From CAYUVF01 sp964448045 (GTDB taxonomy: Bacteria; Bacteroidota; Rhodothermia; Rhodothermales; Salinibacteraceae): a stretch of DNA of 64,000 nucleotides. The DNA lies in assembly GCA_964448045.1 (NCBI GenBank), contig CAYUVF010000005.1:38475-102474 (forward strand). Direction: 5' to 3'. The position numbers and the translations under genes are program-made. The notes beneath the pieces are model-generated. The model worked only from the letters and a program-made list of their open reading frames with translations, was not told the DNA's origin and ran no database searches. Positions 55,774-64,000 of the stretch are shown here, in pieces (position 1 is the stretch's first letter; every line of letters begins with the position of its first letter).

Positions 55774-55811
55774 GCCGCCGGGCCTCCACACAGGCGCCCG
55801 GCGGCTTTTTT
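55774..55811 (+). terminator. Rho-independent terminator
   Basis: A 10-bp stem (55774-55783 with 55796-55805, GCCGCCGGGC) is followed by six Ts (55806-55811). It ends the TPR/SnoaL transcript. Confidence 0.92.
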
Positions 55812-55837
55812 CTTCCCGCATCCAACACCTGCTCCCT

Positions 55838-56320
55838 ATGAAACACATTCTCTTTTTCTCCTTCTTGGCGCTCACATTGGTCGCCTGTCAGACACCGACC
55901 GCCGAGTCCGAAGAGCCGTCGCCTCCCGTGACCAACGCTGCTGATTCGGGATCCGACCGCGCCGCCCTTGAGGCAATCACAGCCGCCTACCAGACCGCCA
56001 TCCGCGCCGGCGACCACGCCACAATCGCGTCGCTCCACGCCAACGACGCCGTCATCCATCCGGCCAACCGTCCCCCCGAGCGAGGCCGCGAGGCGCTCGA
56101 CGCCTACTTCGCTGCGAACGACAGCGAACCGCAGAATCTCACATTCACGACCGATGTGCTCGTCGTCTCAGACGCGGGCAACATGGCTTACGAAGTCGGC
56201 ACAACGACGGGGGGCGGCGTGACGGGCAAGTACCTCACGGTCTTTCGTCGCACGCCGGAGGGGTGGATGATCGTCGCCGACTCATGGAGCGACAACGTCC
56301 AGCCAACCAGCACCAATTGA
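55838..56320 (+). CDS. NTF2/DUF4440-like lipoprotein
   Basis: The ATG at 55838 (MKHILFFSFLALTLVAC) gives 160 residues with a lipobox LVAC. The mature part is a DUF4440/SnoaL domain: AITAAYQTAIRAGDHATIASLHANDAVIHPANRPPERGREAL, then strands and a C-terminal WMIVADSWSDN. It is the third NTF2-like protein in 2.2 kb. It follows the terminator of the TPR gene, so it needs its own promoter. Confidence 0.82.
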   Translation: MKHILFFSFLALTLVACQTPTAESEEPSPPVTNAADSGSDRAALEAITAAYQTAIRAGDHATIASLHANDAVIHPANRPPERGREALDAYFAANDSEPQNLTFTTDVLVVSDAGNMAYEVGTTTGGGVTGKYLTVFRRTPEGWMIVADSWSDNVQPTSTN

Positions 56321-56385
56321 GTCATCATCCATCCAGTGGTGTTGTACGCCGCTGTCATTCAACCAACCCAACGAGGGGACATCAA

Positions 56386-56667
56386 ATGGAAACCCTTATC
56401 GCGTTTCACGAAGTCAAGGACGGAGATCACTGGGCCAAGGCCTGGCATGGTGGAGCAGGAAGCCGGCAAGAGATGTTCGGCCAGATCGGAGTGACGACCC
56501 GCATCTTTAGGGACCCGGAGCACTCTAACACGACGGGGGTCCTCCTCGAGGTGCCGGACATGGACCGATTCCAGGCATTCATGGCGACCGACGAAGTGGC
56601 GCAGGCCATGAAAGAGGACCGGCTGATGGTCGGCACCATGCGGGTGTTGAGCGAGATCACGCCGTAG
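56386..56667 (+). CDS. Small dimeric alpha/beta-barrel-like protein
   Basis: The ATG at 56386 (METLIAFHEVKDG), after a GAGGGG ribosome site, gives 93 residues with no signal. The order strand-helix-strand (LIAFHEVKDGDHWAKAW, TRIFRDPEHSNTTGVLLEV, MDRFQAFMATDEVAQAM, VLSEITP) is like ABM/EthD/DUF1330 dimeric ferredoxin-like folds, which bind or oxidise small molecules. No heme or catalytic residue can be named. Confidence 0.65.
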   Translation: METLIAFHEVKDGDHWAKAWHGGAGSRQEMFGQIGVTTRIFRDPEHSNTTGVLLEVPDMDRFQAFMATDEVAQAMKEDRLMVGTMRVLSEITP

Positions 56668-56836
56668 CGGACCGGGAGTCCGGCTCGCTCTTCCTCCGGC
56701 ACCGTCGAGGCCACGCGCTAGCCGCTCGTAACTCCATCTGGCGCATCTTTGATGCCGCCCCGTACGAACCTGCCGTCCTCGAACGGGCTACGCTGCTTCA
56801 ACGTCACGACCCTCTCCACGTATCACACTGACTGCC

Positions 56837-57523
56837 ATGGGACTCTCCATCATTGGAGCCGGCTTCGGTCGGACAGGAACTGCATCATTGAAGATCGCAC
56901 TCGAAAAGCTCGATGCGGGCCCGTGTTATCACATGAGCGAGGTGTTTGCCCGCCCCGATCATGTCCAACGCTGGCATCATGCCGCGGAGGGAAACGTCGA
57001 CTGGGATGCGCTCTACGACGGCTTCCATGCGGCGGTCGACTTTCCCACGTCGCTCTATTGGCAGGAACTTGCCGACCACTTTCCCTCCGCCAAAATTATC
57101 CTCAGCACGCGCGATCCGGAGCGCTGGTATGCGTCGACGCAGGAGACCATTCTCAGTCCGGAGTGGTGGTCCTTTGCGCAGAATAGTCCGTTCGGATCGA
57201 TGTGCGCAGTGACGATCGGGCGCTACTTCGACGACAGGATTCATGACAAAGACCACGTAATCGCCCGGTACCGGCAGCACGTCGAGACAGTCCAGCAGTC
57301 GATTCCGGAGGACCGGCTCCTCGTGTTTGAGGCCCGTCAGGGATGGGATCCGCTGTGCGCATTTATTGGACTGCCGGTCCCCGACGGGCCGTTCCCCCAC
57401 GCCAACTCGGAAGCCGAGACGAAAGCGCTGCTTCGCGGCATCATGGCGTCTGCCGCCGACGCTCCGATCGGTTCGACAGGGATCGACGATGGGAATGAGA
57501 CCTTCTCCTCGGACCGGTATTGA
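56837..57523 (+). CDS. Sulfotransferase-family protein
   Basis: A 228-residue protein with the P-loop-like PAPS site GAGFGRTGTASLKIALEKL at the N-terminus, the 3'-phosphate motif ILSTRDPERWYAST, and a C-terminal ARQGWDPLCAFIGLPVPDGPFPHAN. This matches the sulfotransferase_4 family, often mis-named NAD-dependent epimerase. It would transfer sulfate to a small molecule, target unknown. No signal peptide, so cytoplasmic. Confidence 0.85.
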   Translation: MGLSIIGAGFGRTGTASLKIALEKLDAGPCYHMSEVFARPDHVQRWHHAAEGNVDWDALYDGFHAAVDFPTSLYWQELADHFPSAKIILSTRDPERWYASTQETILSPEWWSFAQNSPFGSMCAVTIGRYFDDRIHDKDHVIARYRQHVETVQQSIPEDRLLVFEARQGWDPLCAFIGLPVPDGPFPHANSEAETKALLRGIMASAADAPIGSTGIDDGNETFSSDRY

Positions 57524-57576
57524 GCCGGTCATCAAGTCATTGATGAGCCTCGCCTCCCTGCAGTGGAGTGTCTCTC

Positions 57577-57740
57577 GTGACGCACTCGCTGATTGTGGTG
57601 CTGCTGATCGGGCTGCCCTGGTTTGCGGCGGCCGGGTGGAATCTCCTGAGCGCTGGGCAGTGCGTATGCGGCGTACGTGGCGCGGCTCTCCGGGAGCCGG
57701 CCTGATTTGGTGAACCACTGGCGGGGCTCGCTCAGAGCTC
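57577..57740 (+). pseudogene. Possible remnant of a membrane-protein gene
   Basis: A GTG at 57577 opens a hydrophobic stretch THSLIVVLLIGLPWFAAAGW that stops at 57705; another frame continues as AYAAYVARLSGSRPDLVNHW. The join of two frames suggests a small decayed membrane-protein gene. It could be chance, since the segment is short. The rest of 57524-57773 holds nothing else. Confidence 0.3.
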
Positions 57741-57773
57741 CGCCTTTCAACTTCCTACCACAAGGAAAATCCC

Positions 57774-58169
57774 ATGAGCACACCAGACTACTTCCACGTG
57801 CGACCGGAGGTCGAGAAGGCCTACGGGTACACGCACGCCGTGAGGATCGGCGACGACATCAAGGTCTCCGGCGCGGTCAGCATGGACGACGAAGGGAATC
57901 CGACCGCCGTCGGCGACCTGGAGCAGCAGATGAAGAACGTCTACGCCGACCTGCACAAGGTGCTGGAGCACTACGGCTGCACGTTCGGCGACGTGATCGT
58001 CGAGAACGTCTTCACGACGGACATGGCCGGCTTCCTCGACGTGGCCACATACCGCAGCACCATCTACACGGAGCACTTCCCGACCGGAAGCTGGCTCGAA
58101 GTGAAGGGGCTCGCCCTACCGGAGATCCTGATCGAGATCGAGCTCGAGGCCTACGGGCCCGGATCGTGA
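57774..58169 (+). CDS. RidA/YjgF-family protein
   Basis: A 131-residue protein of the RidA (YjgF/YER057c/UK114) fold. GYTHAVRIGDDIKVSGAVSMD near the N-terminus, QMKNVYADLHKVLEHYG, DVIVENVFTTDMAGF, and the C-terminal EIELEAYGPG fit well. Classical RidA members hydrolyse reactive imine/enamine intermediates; the key arginine near residue 105 is not evident (GSWLEVKGLALPEILIEIE), so it may be a RidA subgroup without deaminase activity. An isolated RidA does not reveal a pathway. Confidence 0.82.
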   Translation: MSTPDYFHVRPEVEKAYGYTHAVRIGDDIKVSGAVSMDDEGNPTAVGDLEQQMKNVYADLHKVLEHYGCTFGDVIVENVFTTDMAGFLDVATYRSTIYTEHFPTGSWLEVKGLALPEILIEIELEAYGPGS

Positions 58170-58247
58170 CCGAGGCGGCCACGGCCGGCAGCGAACACGC
58201 CCCGCAGCTACCCGCCGCTTTTCCATCCATACGAATCCCATAAACCC

Positions 58248-59561
58248 ATGCAACAGACCATCGTCATCACCGGCTGCAGCTCCGGGTTCGGCTACGACCT
58301 CGCCCTGAAACTCGCCCGCCGCGGCGACCGCGTCTATGCCACCATGCGCGCGCCCGGTGGCAAAAACACGGACGCCGCCCAAGCCCTGCGTGACCTCGCC
58401 GAGGCTGAGTCGCTGGACCTCCGCATCCTCGACCTCGACGTGACCTCCGACGCCTCCGTCGAGGCCGCCGCAGCGGCTGTCCACGACGAGCCCGGCACGG
58501 CCGACGTCGTCGTCAACAACGCCGGGCAGATGTTCGGCGGGATCACCGAGGCGTTCTCGGCCAATGAGTTCGCCCGCCAGCTCGACGTCAACGTCGTCGG
58601 CGTACACCGCGTGCTCCGGGCGTTCTTGCCCGCGATGCGCGAGGCTCGGGCAGGCCTTGTCATCAACATCAGCTCGACCGCGGGCCGTGCGGCGATTCCA
58701 TTCTTTGGGATCTACCACGCCTCGAAATGGGGCCTGGAAGGGTATACGCAGGCCCTCCGCGGCGAGGTGGCCTCGTCGGGCGTGGACGTCGTGATCGTGG
58801 AGCCGGGGCCGTTCGAGACGGAGCTGTTCCCGAACCTCGTGGCTCCCAAGAACGCGGACGACCGCACGGCAACCTACCCAGCCATCGTCCACGAGACGTT
58901 CGAGGGGATGAGCCAGGCCTTCCAGGGCTTCTTCACCGATCCTGACGTGCCGACCGACCCGGCCATCGTCGTTGACGCGATCGTCGACCTCATCGCGATG
59001 GAGCCGGGCACGCGCCCGTTCCGCACGTGCCTCGGCATGGACCTCGGCGTCCGCCACCGGAATGCCGTTCTCGACCCGCTCGACACCGGTCTGCTCGAAT
59101 CGATGGGCATGACCGAGTTCGCGACACTCGCAGTTTCGACACCCAGCGCGAACGGCCAGGACAACGGCCATGTCACGTTCGTCTTCGAGCAGTCCGCCAC
59201 CGGCCCTGGCACGTTCGCCGGGACGTTTGAGGCCTCCGGCGCGATAACCGACGCGGGCACGACCGAGGATGCGCTCGACGTATCGAGCCCCGACGGCACT
59301 AATCCGATGATAGCGACGTTCCGCCGCACCGTCGTTGGCAAGCAGGGCACACTCATCCTTACGGGCGACGCATCCGTGGATCTCGCCGACCCGGCCTTGG
59401 CATTTGTCACGGGGGCATGGCAGGTCGAGAGTGGGACGGGCAACTACGCCGGCCGCACCGGTTCCGGCCGGATCTCCGGTACGGCCAACTTCACGCTTGA
59501 ACAGCCACGCGGTACGCTCCACTACGCCGGCACCCTCGACGGCGCCCTCGACGGCGCCTGA
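58248..59561 (+). CDS. Short-chain dehydrogenase with an extra C-terminal beta domain
   Basis: A 437-residue protein. Residues 1-280 are a classical SDR: cofactor motif TGCSSGFGYDLA, NNAG, the catalytic serine region NISSTAGRAAI and YHASK (Tyr/Lys). Residues about 310-437 are a beta-rich domain (HVTFVFEQSATGPGTFAGTFEASG, SGTGNYAGRTGSGRISGTANF) resembling DUF3224/allene-oxide-cyclase-like barrels. The fusion is unusual; the sequence is continuous and in frame, so it may be a real two-domain protein or a recent fusion of adjacent genes. Its stop overlaps the ATG of the next, broken gene (TGATG). Confidence 0.78.
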   Translation: MQQTIVITGCSSGFGYDLALKLARRGDRVYATMRAPGGKNTDAAQALRDLAEAESLDLRILDLDVTSDASVEAAAAAVHDEPGTADVVVNNAGQMFGGITEAFSANEFARQLDVNVVGVHRVLRAFLPAMREARAGLVINISSTAGRAAIPFFGIYHASKWGLEGYTQALRGEVASSGVDVVIVEPGPFETELFPNLVAPKNADDRTATYPAIVHETFEGMSQAFQGFFTDPDVPTDPAIVVDAIVDLIAMEPGTRPFRTCLGMDLGVRHRNAVLDPLDTGLLESMGMTEFATLAVSTPSANGQDNGHVTFVFEQSATGPGTFAGTFEASGAITDAGTTEDALDVSSPDGTNPMIATFRRTVVGKQGTLILTGDASVDLADPALAFVTGAWQVESGTGNYAGRTGSGRISGTANFTLEQPRGTLHYAGTLDGALDGA

Positions 59562-60548
59562 TGAGCCCCTCCGCCCGAACTCCAAGCCTCACGCGCGGGC
59601 TGACGCTCGTCCCGACGGCGGCCATCGTCATCGCCCGTCGTCATCGGAACGGGCGTCTTTGTTAAGGCGCGCGTGATGACGTGCAACGTCGGTGAGCCGG
59701 GGCTCGTGCTAGCGGCCTACGCCCTGGCCGGGGTGCTGACACTGTTCGGCGCGCTGGCCTATGCCGAACTGGCGACGATGATGCCCGAGTACAACCACCT
59801 CGGGGCCGCCTACGGCCGACGCTGGGCATTTCTCTACGGCTGGACACAGACGTTCGTCGGGACGGGGGCTGGCGGGGCTGCGCTCTCGATCCTGTTCGTC
59901 GTCTTCCTCAACGATTTCGTGGGTGGGACACTGCCACCGTGGGCCCTCCAGGCCATTCCCCTCGTCCTCCTGGTCGTACTCGTCGCGCTCAACCTGGCCT
60001 TGGTGCAAGCATCCGGCCGCATCGCAACCGCGCTGACGGCGGTCAAGATCGCTCTCGTGCTCGGGATCGAGGCAGGGGCGTTCATGCTCGGCGACGGGTC
60101 ATGGGGCCATTTCGCACAGTCCGGAGCGGCAGCCCAAAGCTGCGGAAGCGACCTCAAGCGCTACGTCTTCATCTCGAGCCTCGCGGCGTACGGAGAGGGG
60201 CTGGATCTCCCCGAGGTGCCAGAGGCGGTGGGCGAGGCGTTTAACGTCGGGCACGTCGAGCCTACCACGCAGCGCCGCTTCGTAAAGGCGCTGGCGCGGG
60301 CCGCAGGCGCAGAACCGACGCTCGTCTCCATCCCTCGGTCCACGATCCACGCCGGGGGCGGCCAGCCTATGGGCGAGCCCCTCGATATGCAGCCCCTCAC
60401 CTCGGTTGTGGACAAGGCGGCCCGGCTGCTGGACTTCGAGCCAACGCCTCTCGACGAGGCGCTCCGCGTAAGCTTCGCCGGATACCGCGAGCAGCCCCGC
60501 CGCCCCGTCGACTACGCCTTCGAAGACCGTCTCTTCGCCGCGGCCTGA
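59561..60548 (+). pseudogene. Chimeric remnant: amino-acid permease fused to an epimerase
   Basis: The ATG at 59561 overlaps the SDR stop and starts a permease-like N-terminus (LTRGLTLVPTAAIVI), but a +1 shift near 59633 ends that frame. Frame recovery (IGTGVFVKARVM...) runs through APC-type spans (LAAYALAGVLTLFGALAYAELATMMP) to about 60110. There it joins, in frame, an NAD-dependent epimerase fragment (SDLKRYVFISSLAAYGEGLDLPE) that itself lacks about 130 central residues before VPEAVGEAFNVGHVEPTTQRRF. Both partners are truncated and neither active site is complete, so it is a decay product. The open frame from 59673 has 291 codons. Confidence 0.72.
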
Positions 60549-60701
60549 GCCCCGCAGCCGTGTCCACGCACGTCGCGTGTCGCTCTCATCCAACGGCATG
60601 CGCCGTCAGCGGGCAGACCCGGACGTAGGCGCGGCTGCGTAGCCATCCGTTCTGCGGACCAACACCCCCACCATTTGTCTCACCCATCCATTCCCTTGCT
60701 C

Positions 60702-61199
60702 ATGAAGACGTTCATCCTCGTGCTGGCGCTTGCCCCCGCGTTCATCGCGCCGGTAGGTGCCCAAGACCTCGACGCGGACACCAACGCCTCGCCGGTCACG
60801 CTTCGTGCGGCCGAATCCTACGCGGTGGAGTCTGCCGACGGGACGCGCTACGATGTCCGCGTGGCCTTCCCAGACGGCTACGACGAAAGTGGCGACACCC
60901 GCTATCCGATCCTGTACGTCACCGACGCCAACGGCTTGTTTCTGATCACAGTCGAGGCCCAGCGCTTGCTCAACGTGTTCGGGGAGGTGAAGCCTATCAT
61001 CATCGTCGGAGTGGACCGGCCCGCGAGCGTGCTCGGGGAGATGCTCGCTATCCGCATCGCCGACCTCACGCCGTCGTCGATGCCCCGTGTGGTCTCTGTT
61101 GAGATCGAACGAAGAGGGATGCTTTTTTCAATCGCCCGCTGTATCTTTACAAAGCTTGACATATTGACTCGTTTTATAGCTTCGCCTTTTCGACCATGA
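60702..61199 (+). pseudogene. Truncated exported esterase (EstD/esterase-D-like)
   Basis: From ATG 60702 (MKTFILVLALAPAFIAPVGAQ, signal peptide) the sequence follows the alpha/beta-hydrolase putative-esterase family: YDVRVAFPDGYDESGDTRYPILYVTDANGLF, VKPIIIVGVDRP, LAIRIADLTPSS. That is only the first 120 residues; the nucleophile serine region is missing. From about 61085 sequence turns AT-rich and unrelated. The frame closes at 61199, overlapping the ATG of the DUF305 gene (ATGA). Likely a 5' remnant after deletion. Confidence 0.7.
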
Positions 61200-61870
61200 G
61201 TTGTTTTTCTGGACGCTGGTTGTTTCTCCTGGTTGGCATCATCCTCGTCACGGCCGGATGCGGGAGCACGGGTGCCGTCTCCTCCTCTGCCCCACCCGAC
61301 GAAACATCGGACCTGGAGGCGCTCTACTGGGCCCGGCAGGACAGCGCCCGAGGCGACTTCAGCGAGGCCGATGTCCGCTTCATGACCATGATGATTACTC
61401 ACCACGCACAGGCCGTGGTCATGTCTCGGATGGCGCCCGATAACGGCGCGAGCGATCAGGTCCAAACACTGGCCTCCCGGATCATCAACGCCCAGCAGGA
61501 TGAGATTGCCACCATGCAACGGTGGCTGCGCCGGCGCGATCAGCCCGTGCCCAAGATCAATATCGACGGCACCGCGCTGACCGTGAATGGCAAGACCGTC
61601 CACGGCATGGACATGGCCGGCATCCTCACCCAGGCGCAGATCGACGAACTCAACGCCGCCCGGGGCGCGACCTTCGACCGCCTCTTTCTGACGTACATGA
61701 TCGAACACCACCGCGGCGCCGTCTCCATGGTCGACACACTCTTCAGCACCGATGGCGCCGCGCAGGATGAGGCCACCTTCCGACTGGCCTCCGACATTAA
61801 CGCCGATCAGAAGACCGAAATTGCTCGGATGGAGCGCATGCTCCAAGCGCTGCCGGGGGCCGATTCGTGA
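61196..61870 (+). CDS. DUF305 lipoprotein
   Basis: A 224-residue lipoprotein; signal ends in lipobox TAGC (MSCFSGRWLFLLVGIILVTA). The DUF305 domain is clear in two halves: VRFMTMMITHHAQAVVMSRM and DRLFLTYMIEHHRGAVSMV, with paired histidines that could bind copper or another metal. DUF305 proteins often accompany copper-related genes, but none is near. It is 59 bases before the LVIVD gene and probably co-transcribed. The region just upstream is AT-rich (TTGACATATTG) and may carry its promoter. Confidence 0.9.
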   Translation: MSCFSGRWLFLLVGIILVTAGCGSTGAVSSSAPPDETSDLEALYWARQDSARGDFSEADVRFMTMMITHHAQAVVMSRMAPDNGASDQVQTLASRIINAQQDEIATMQRWLRRRDQPVPKINIDGTALTVNGKTVHGMDMAGILTQAQIDELNAARGATFDRLFLTYMIEHHRGAVSMVDTLFSTDGAAQDEATFRLASDINADQKTEIARMERMLQALPGADS

Positions 61871-61929
61871 GGCCTTCACCCGCACGCTGATCGCTGTTTC
61901 GACGTTTCCCCATCTAACCTTGTACCGCT

Positions 61930-63948
61930 ATGCAATCTGTTACTCCGGCTCGCCGTTTCCACACGCGATCCGTCCTTCACGCTCTGGCAACCGCCCTGCT
62001 CATAGTCGGGCTCATTGGCCTCTCGGCCTGTTCGCCGAAACCCATCACCTCAGACGCCCCCTCGGGACCAACGCTGGAACCCGTTTCGATGGCCTCGCCT
62101 CCCAGCCCCGACCCGCGTGTGGGCCTCGATGCGGGCCTGTTCGACGCCGAGGAGGCCACCTGGAACCTGAATGTGCTCTCGAAGACCCCACCGCCCGAAG
62201 CGTTCGTCGGCGTCACCAACTCCGACCTGGCCTTCAAAGGCAACTACGCCATTCAGGGTAACTACAACGGCATTATGATCTGGGACATGTCGACGCCCAC
62301 CGAGCCCGAACTCGTCACCGAGTACGTCTGCCCGGCTTCTCAGAGCGATGTCTCCGTCTACGGCGATCTGCTGTTTGTCTCTGGCGAAGGCCTCGGCGGG
62401 CGGCTCGACTGCGGGACGCAGGGCGTGGATGAGCAGGTCAGCGAAGAGCGGCTGCGCGGCATCCGGATCTTCGACATCAGTGATATCCGCAATCCCGAGT
62501 ACGTCTCCAACGTCCAAACGTGCCGCGGCTCGCACACGCACTCCGTACTGAAAGACCCCGAGGACGACGAGAACGTCTACGTCTACGTTTCCGGCTCGGC
62601 GCCGGTGCGGCCCGAGGAAGAGCTCGCCGGATGCTCAGACGCCATGCCCGAAGACGACCCCAACTCGGCCCTCTTCCGCATCGAAGTGATCCAGGTGCCG
62701 CTCGACCGTCCCGAAGATGCCGCTATCGTGAGTTCGCCGCGCATCTTCGAGAACCTCGAAGCGCCTCCGCGCCACGGGCTCGCCCCCGCCGACCGCGCCG
62801 AGATCGAAGAAGCCCGCGAACAGGGCGATTTCGTCGTGGAGATTCAGGGCCGTCCGCGCGTGCTCCCCTCCCAGGCTGCCGCTCAGCTCTTGAGCAATAT
62901 TGTCGCCCAACGCGGCGGCAGCGGACCCCCCACGGCGGCCGACAGCAGCCGGCTGCGTGAAATTCTTCCCCAGATGATTGCTGAGCGCTTCGGCAATGCG
63001 GATGAAGAAGGCCGCTCCGGTCCCACGCAATGCCACGACATCACGCTGTATCCCGAGATCGGGTTGGCCGGCGGCGCCTGCGAAGGCTACGGACTGCTCC
63101 TCGATATTCGCGATCCGGACGCCCCGCGGCGCATCGACGCCGTAGCCGACTCCAACTTTGCCTACTGGCACTCGGCCACCTTCAACAATGATGGCTCCAA
63201 GGTCCTCTTTACCGATGAGTGGGGCGGTGGCGGCCAACCCAAGTGCCGCGCCTCGGATCCCATGGAATGGGGCGCGAACGCCATCTTTACCATCGACGAC
63301 GGCGAGATGGATTTCGCAAGCTACTACAAGATGCCCGCTCCTCAGACCGAGCAGGAGAACTGCGTAGCTCACAACGGCTCCCTGATCCCCATTCCGGGGC
63401 GCGATGTGATGGTACAGGCGTGGTATCAAGGCGGCATCTCGGTGTTCGACTGGACCGATCCCTCCAACCCCGTCGAGATCGCGTTCCACGACCGAGGGCC
63501 CGTCGATCCCGATGAGATGCAGATGGGCGGCAGCTGGTCCGTCTACTGGTACAACGGACTGATCGTGAGCTCCGAGATTGCTCGCGGACTCGATGTCTTC
63601 GAGCTGACGCCCAGCCCCTACCTCTCGGAGAATGAGATTGCCGCGGCGAATACCGTGCAGTTTGAGTACCTCAACGCACAAGGCCAGCCGCAGTACACCT
63701 GGCCGCCGAGCTTCGCCCTCGCTCGCGCCTACGTCGACCAGCTCGATCGGAATGATGATCTTCCGGCCGACCGCATCGCCACCATCCGGCAGCGCCTCGC
63801 TGAAGCGGAGACCGCGGACGGATCGGACCGGCGCGACGTCCTCTCGGCGCTCGCGACGACGATCGGTGAGGATGCCGATAATGCCGGAAACGCCCAAAAA
63901 GTGCGCCGGCTGGCTTCTGCCGTTCAAGATCTGGCGAATGCCTTGTAA
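61930..63948 (+). CDS. LVIVD-repeat lipoprotein
   Basis: A 672-residue exported protein with lipobox LSAC (LIVGLIGLSACSPKP). It is built of LVIVD-type propeller repeats: NYNGIMIWDMSTPTEPELVTEY, RGIRIFDISDIRNPEYVSNVQ, GYGLLLDIRDPDAPRRIDAV and YQGGISVFDWTDPSNPVEIAF. Histidines and cysteines are scattered (GSHTHSV, CHDITLYP). The C-terminal 80 residues are helical. Such proteins are periplasmic or surface-exposed with unknown role; it pairs with a DUF305 lipoprotein as seen in related genomes from memory. Ends near the window edge with a complete stop. Confidence 0.88.
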   Translation: MQSVTPARRFHTRSVLHALATALLIVGLIGLSACSPKPITSDAPSGPTLEPVSMASPPSPDPRVGLDAGLFDAEEATWNLNVLSKTPPPEAFVGVTNSDLAFKGNYAIQGNYNGIMIWDMSTPTEPELVTEYVCPASQSDVSVYGDLLFVSGEGLGGRLDCGTQGVDEQVSEERLRGIRIFDISDIRNPEYVSNVQTCRGSHTHSVLKDPEDDENVYVYVSGSAPVRPEEELAGCSDAMPEDDPNSALFRIEVIQVPLDRPEDAAIVSSPRIFENLEAPPRHGLAPADRAEIEEAREQGDFVVEIQGRPRVLPSQAAAQLLSNIVAQRGGSGPPTAADSSRLREILPQMIAERFGNADEEGRSGPTQCHDITLYPEIGLAGGACEGYGLLLDIRDPDAPRRIDAVADSNFAYWHSATFNNDGSKVLFTDEWGGGGQPKCRASDPMEWGANAIFTIDDGEMDFASYYKMPAPQTEQENCVAHNGSLIPIPGRDVMVQAWYQGGISVFDWTDPSNPVEIAFHDRGPVDPDEMQMGGSWSVYWYNGLIVSSEIARGLDVFELTPSPYLSENEIAAANTVQFEYLNAQGQPQYTWPPSFALARAYVDQLDRNDDLPADRIATIRQRLAEAETADGSDRRDVLSALATTIGEDADNAGNAQKVRRLASAVQDLANAL

Positions 63949-64000
63949 TTCTCCCTGTAGACACCCCTGACGCCCATCAGGCTATTTCCTTCCGCTTTAC

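Noticed and set aside
61157..61185. TTGACA with TATAGC as a sigma70 promoter before DUF305
   Set aside because: Spacing between the two elements is too short (about 14), and the lineage uses different consensus elements.

Overview
The window looks like chromosomal DNA from a GC-rich member of the Bacteroidota/Rhodothermota lineage, the group that holds Salinibacter and Rhodothermus. The grounds are protein style, not a database search: acidic proteins, many SpI/SpII-exported beta-barrel and lipoprotein genes, a hybrid two-component (HTCS) sensor typical of Bacteroidota, a TANNTTTG-type promoter at glpR, and a glycerol-centred metabolism like that known for Salinibacter. Most of the window is ordinary core genome. 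No prophage, insertion sequence or CRISPR array was seen.

Layout. 0-0.4 kb: end of an upstream gene and tRNA-Lys(CTT) with two minus-strand terminators. 0.6-3.2 kb: a lipoprotein, an EamA exporter and a DUF4126 membrane protein. 3.2-8.4 kb: a topoisomerase IV locus (parC, a DUF2726-like nuclease-fold gene, parE). 8.5-17 kb: AlbA_2 protein, gpsA, plsY, purM, a squalene/phytoene-synthase-like protein, an Aquifex-type aconitase, an enoyl-CoA hydratase and an unknown protein.

17-30 kb is the most distinctive region: a glycerol assimilation locus. Two glpK-glpD pairs (kinase plus FAD glycerol-3-phosphate dehydrogenase) surround a DeoR-type regulator (glpR). An outer-membrane porin-like protein and a multi-span membrane protein (interrupted by a +1 frameshift) follow, and two class I fructose-1,6-bisphosphatase genes lie at the two ends. 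Together these would take glycerol to dihydroxyacetone phosphate and then up gluconeogenesis. Both glpK leaders hold the same palindrome core (TGGAAGCGCTT), a candidate shared operator.

30-43.6 kb: TIGR04282-type protein, cysteine desulfurase, murA, a very large outer-membrane beta-barrel, a beta-propeller protein, purD, an Omp85-like barrel, an LPG-synthase-type flippase, a NodB deacetylase and an FkbM methyltransferase. 43.8-51 kb: acnA (a second aconitase) and a 1422-residue HTCS regulator.

51-61.1 kb is an accessory-looking stretch: small secreted proteins, a stand-alone receiver and a decayed copy of it, a tectonin-repeat secreted protein, three NTF2-like proteins, a sulfotransferase, RidA, an SDR with an extra C-terminal beta domain, a chimeric permease/epimerase pseudogene and a truncated esterase. 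61.2-64 kb: a DUF305 lipoprotein and an LVIVD-repeat lipoprotein. Function calls rest on motif recognition by eye; no alignment or search was run.
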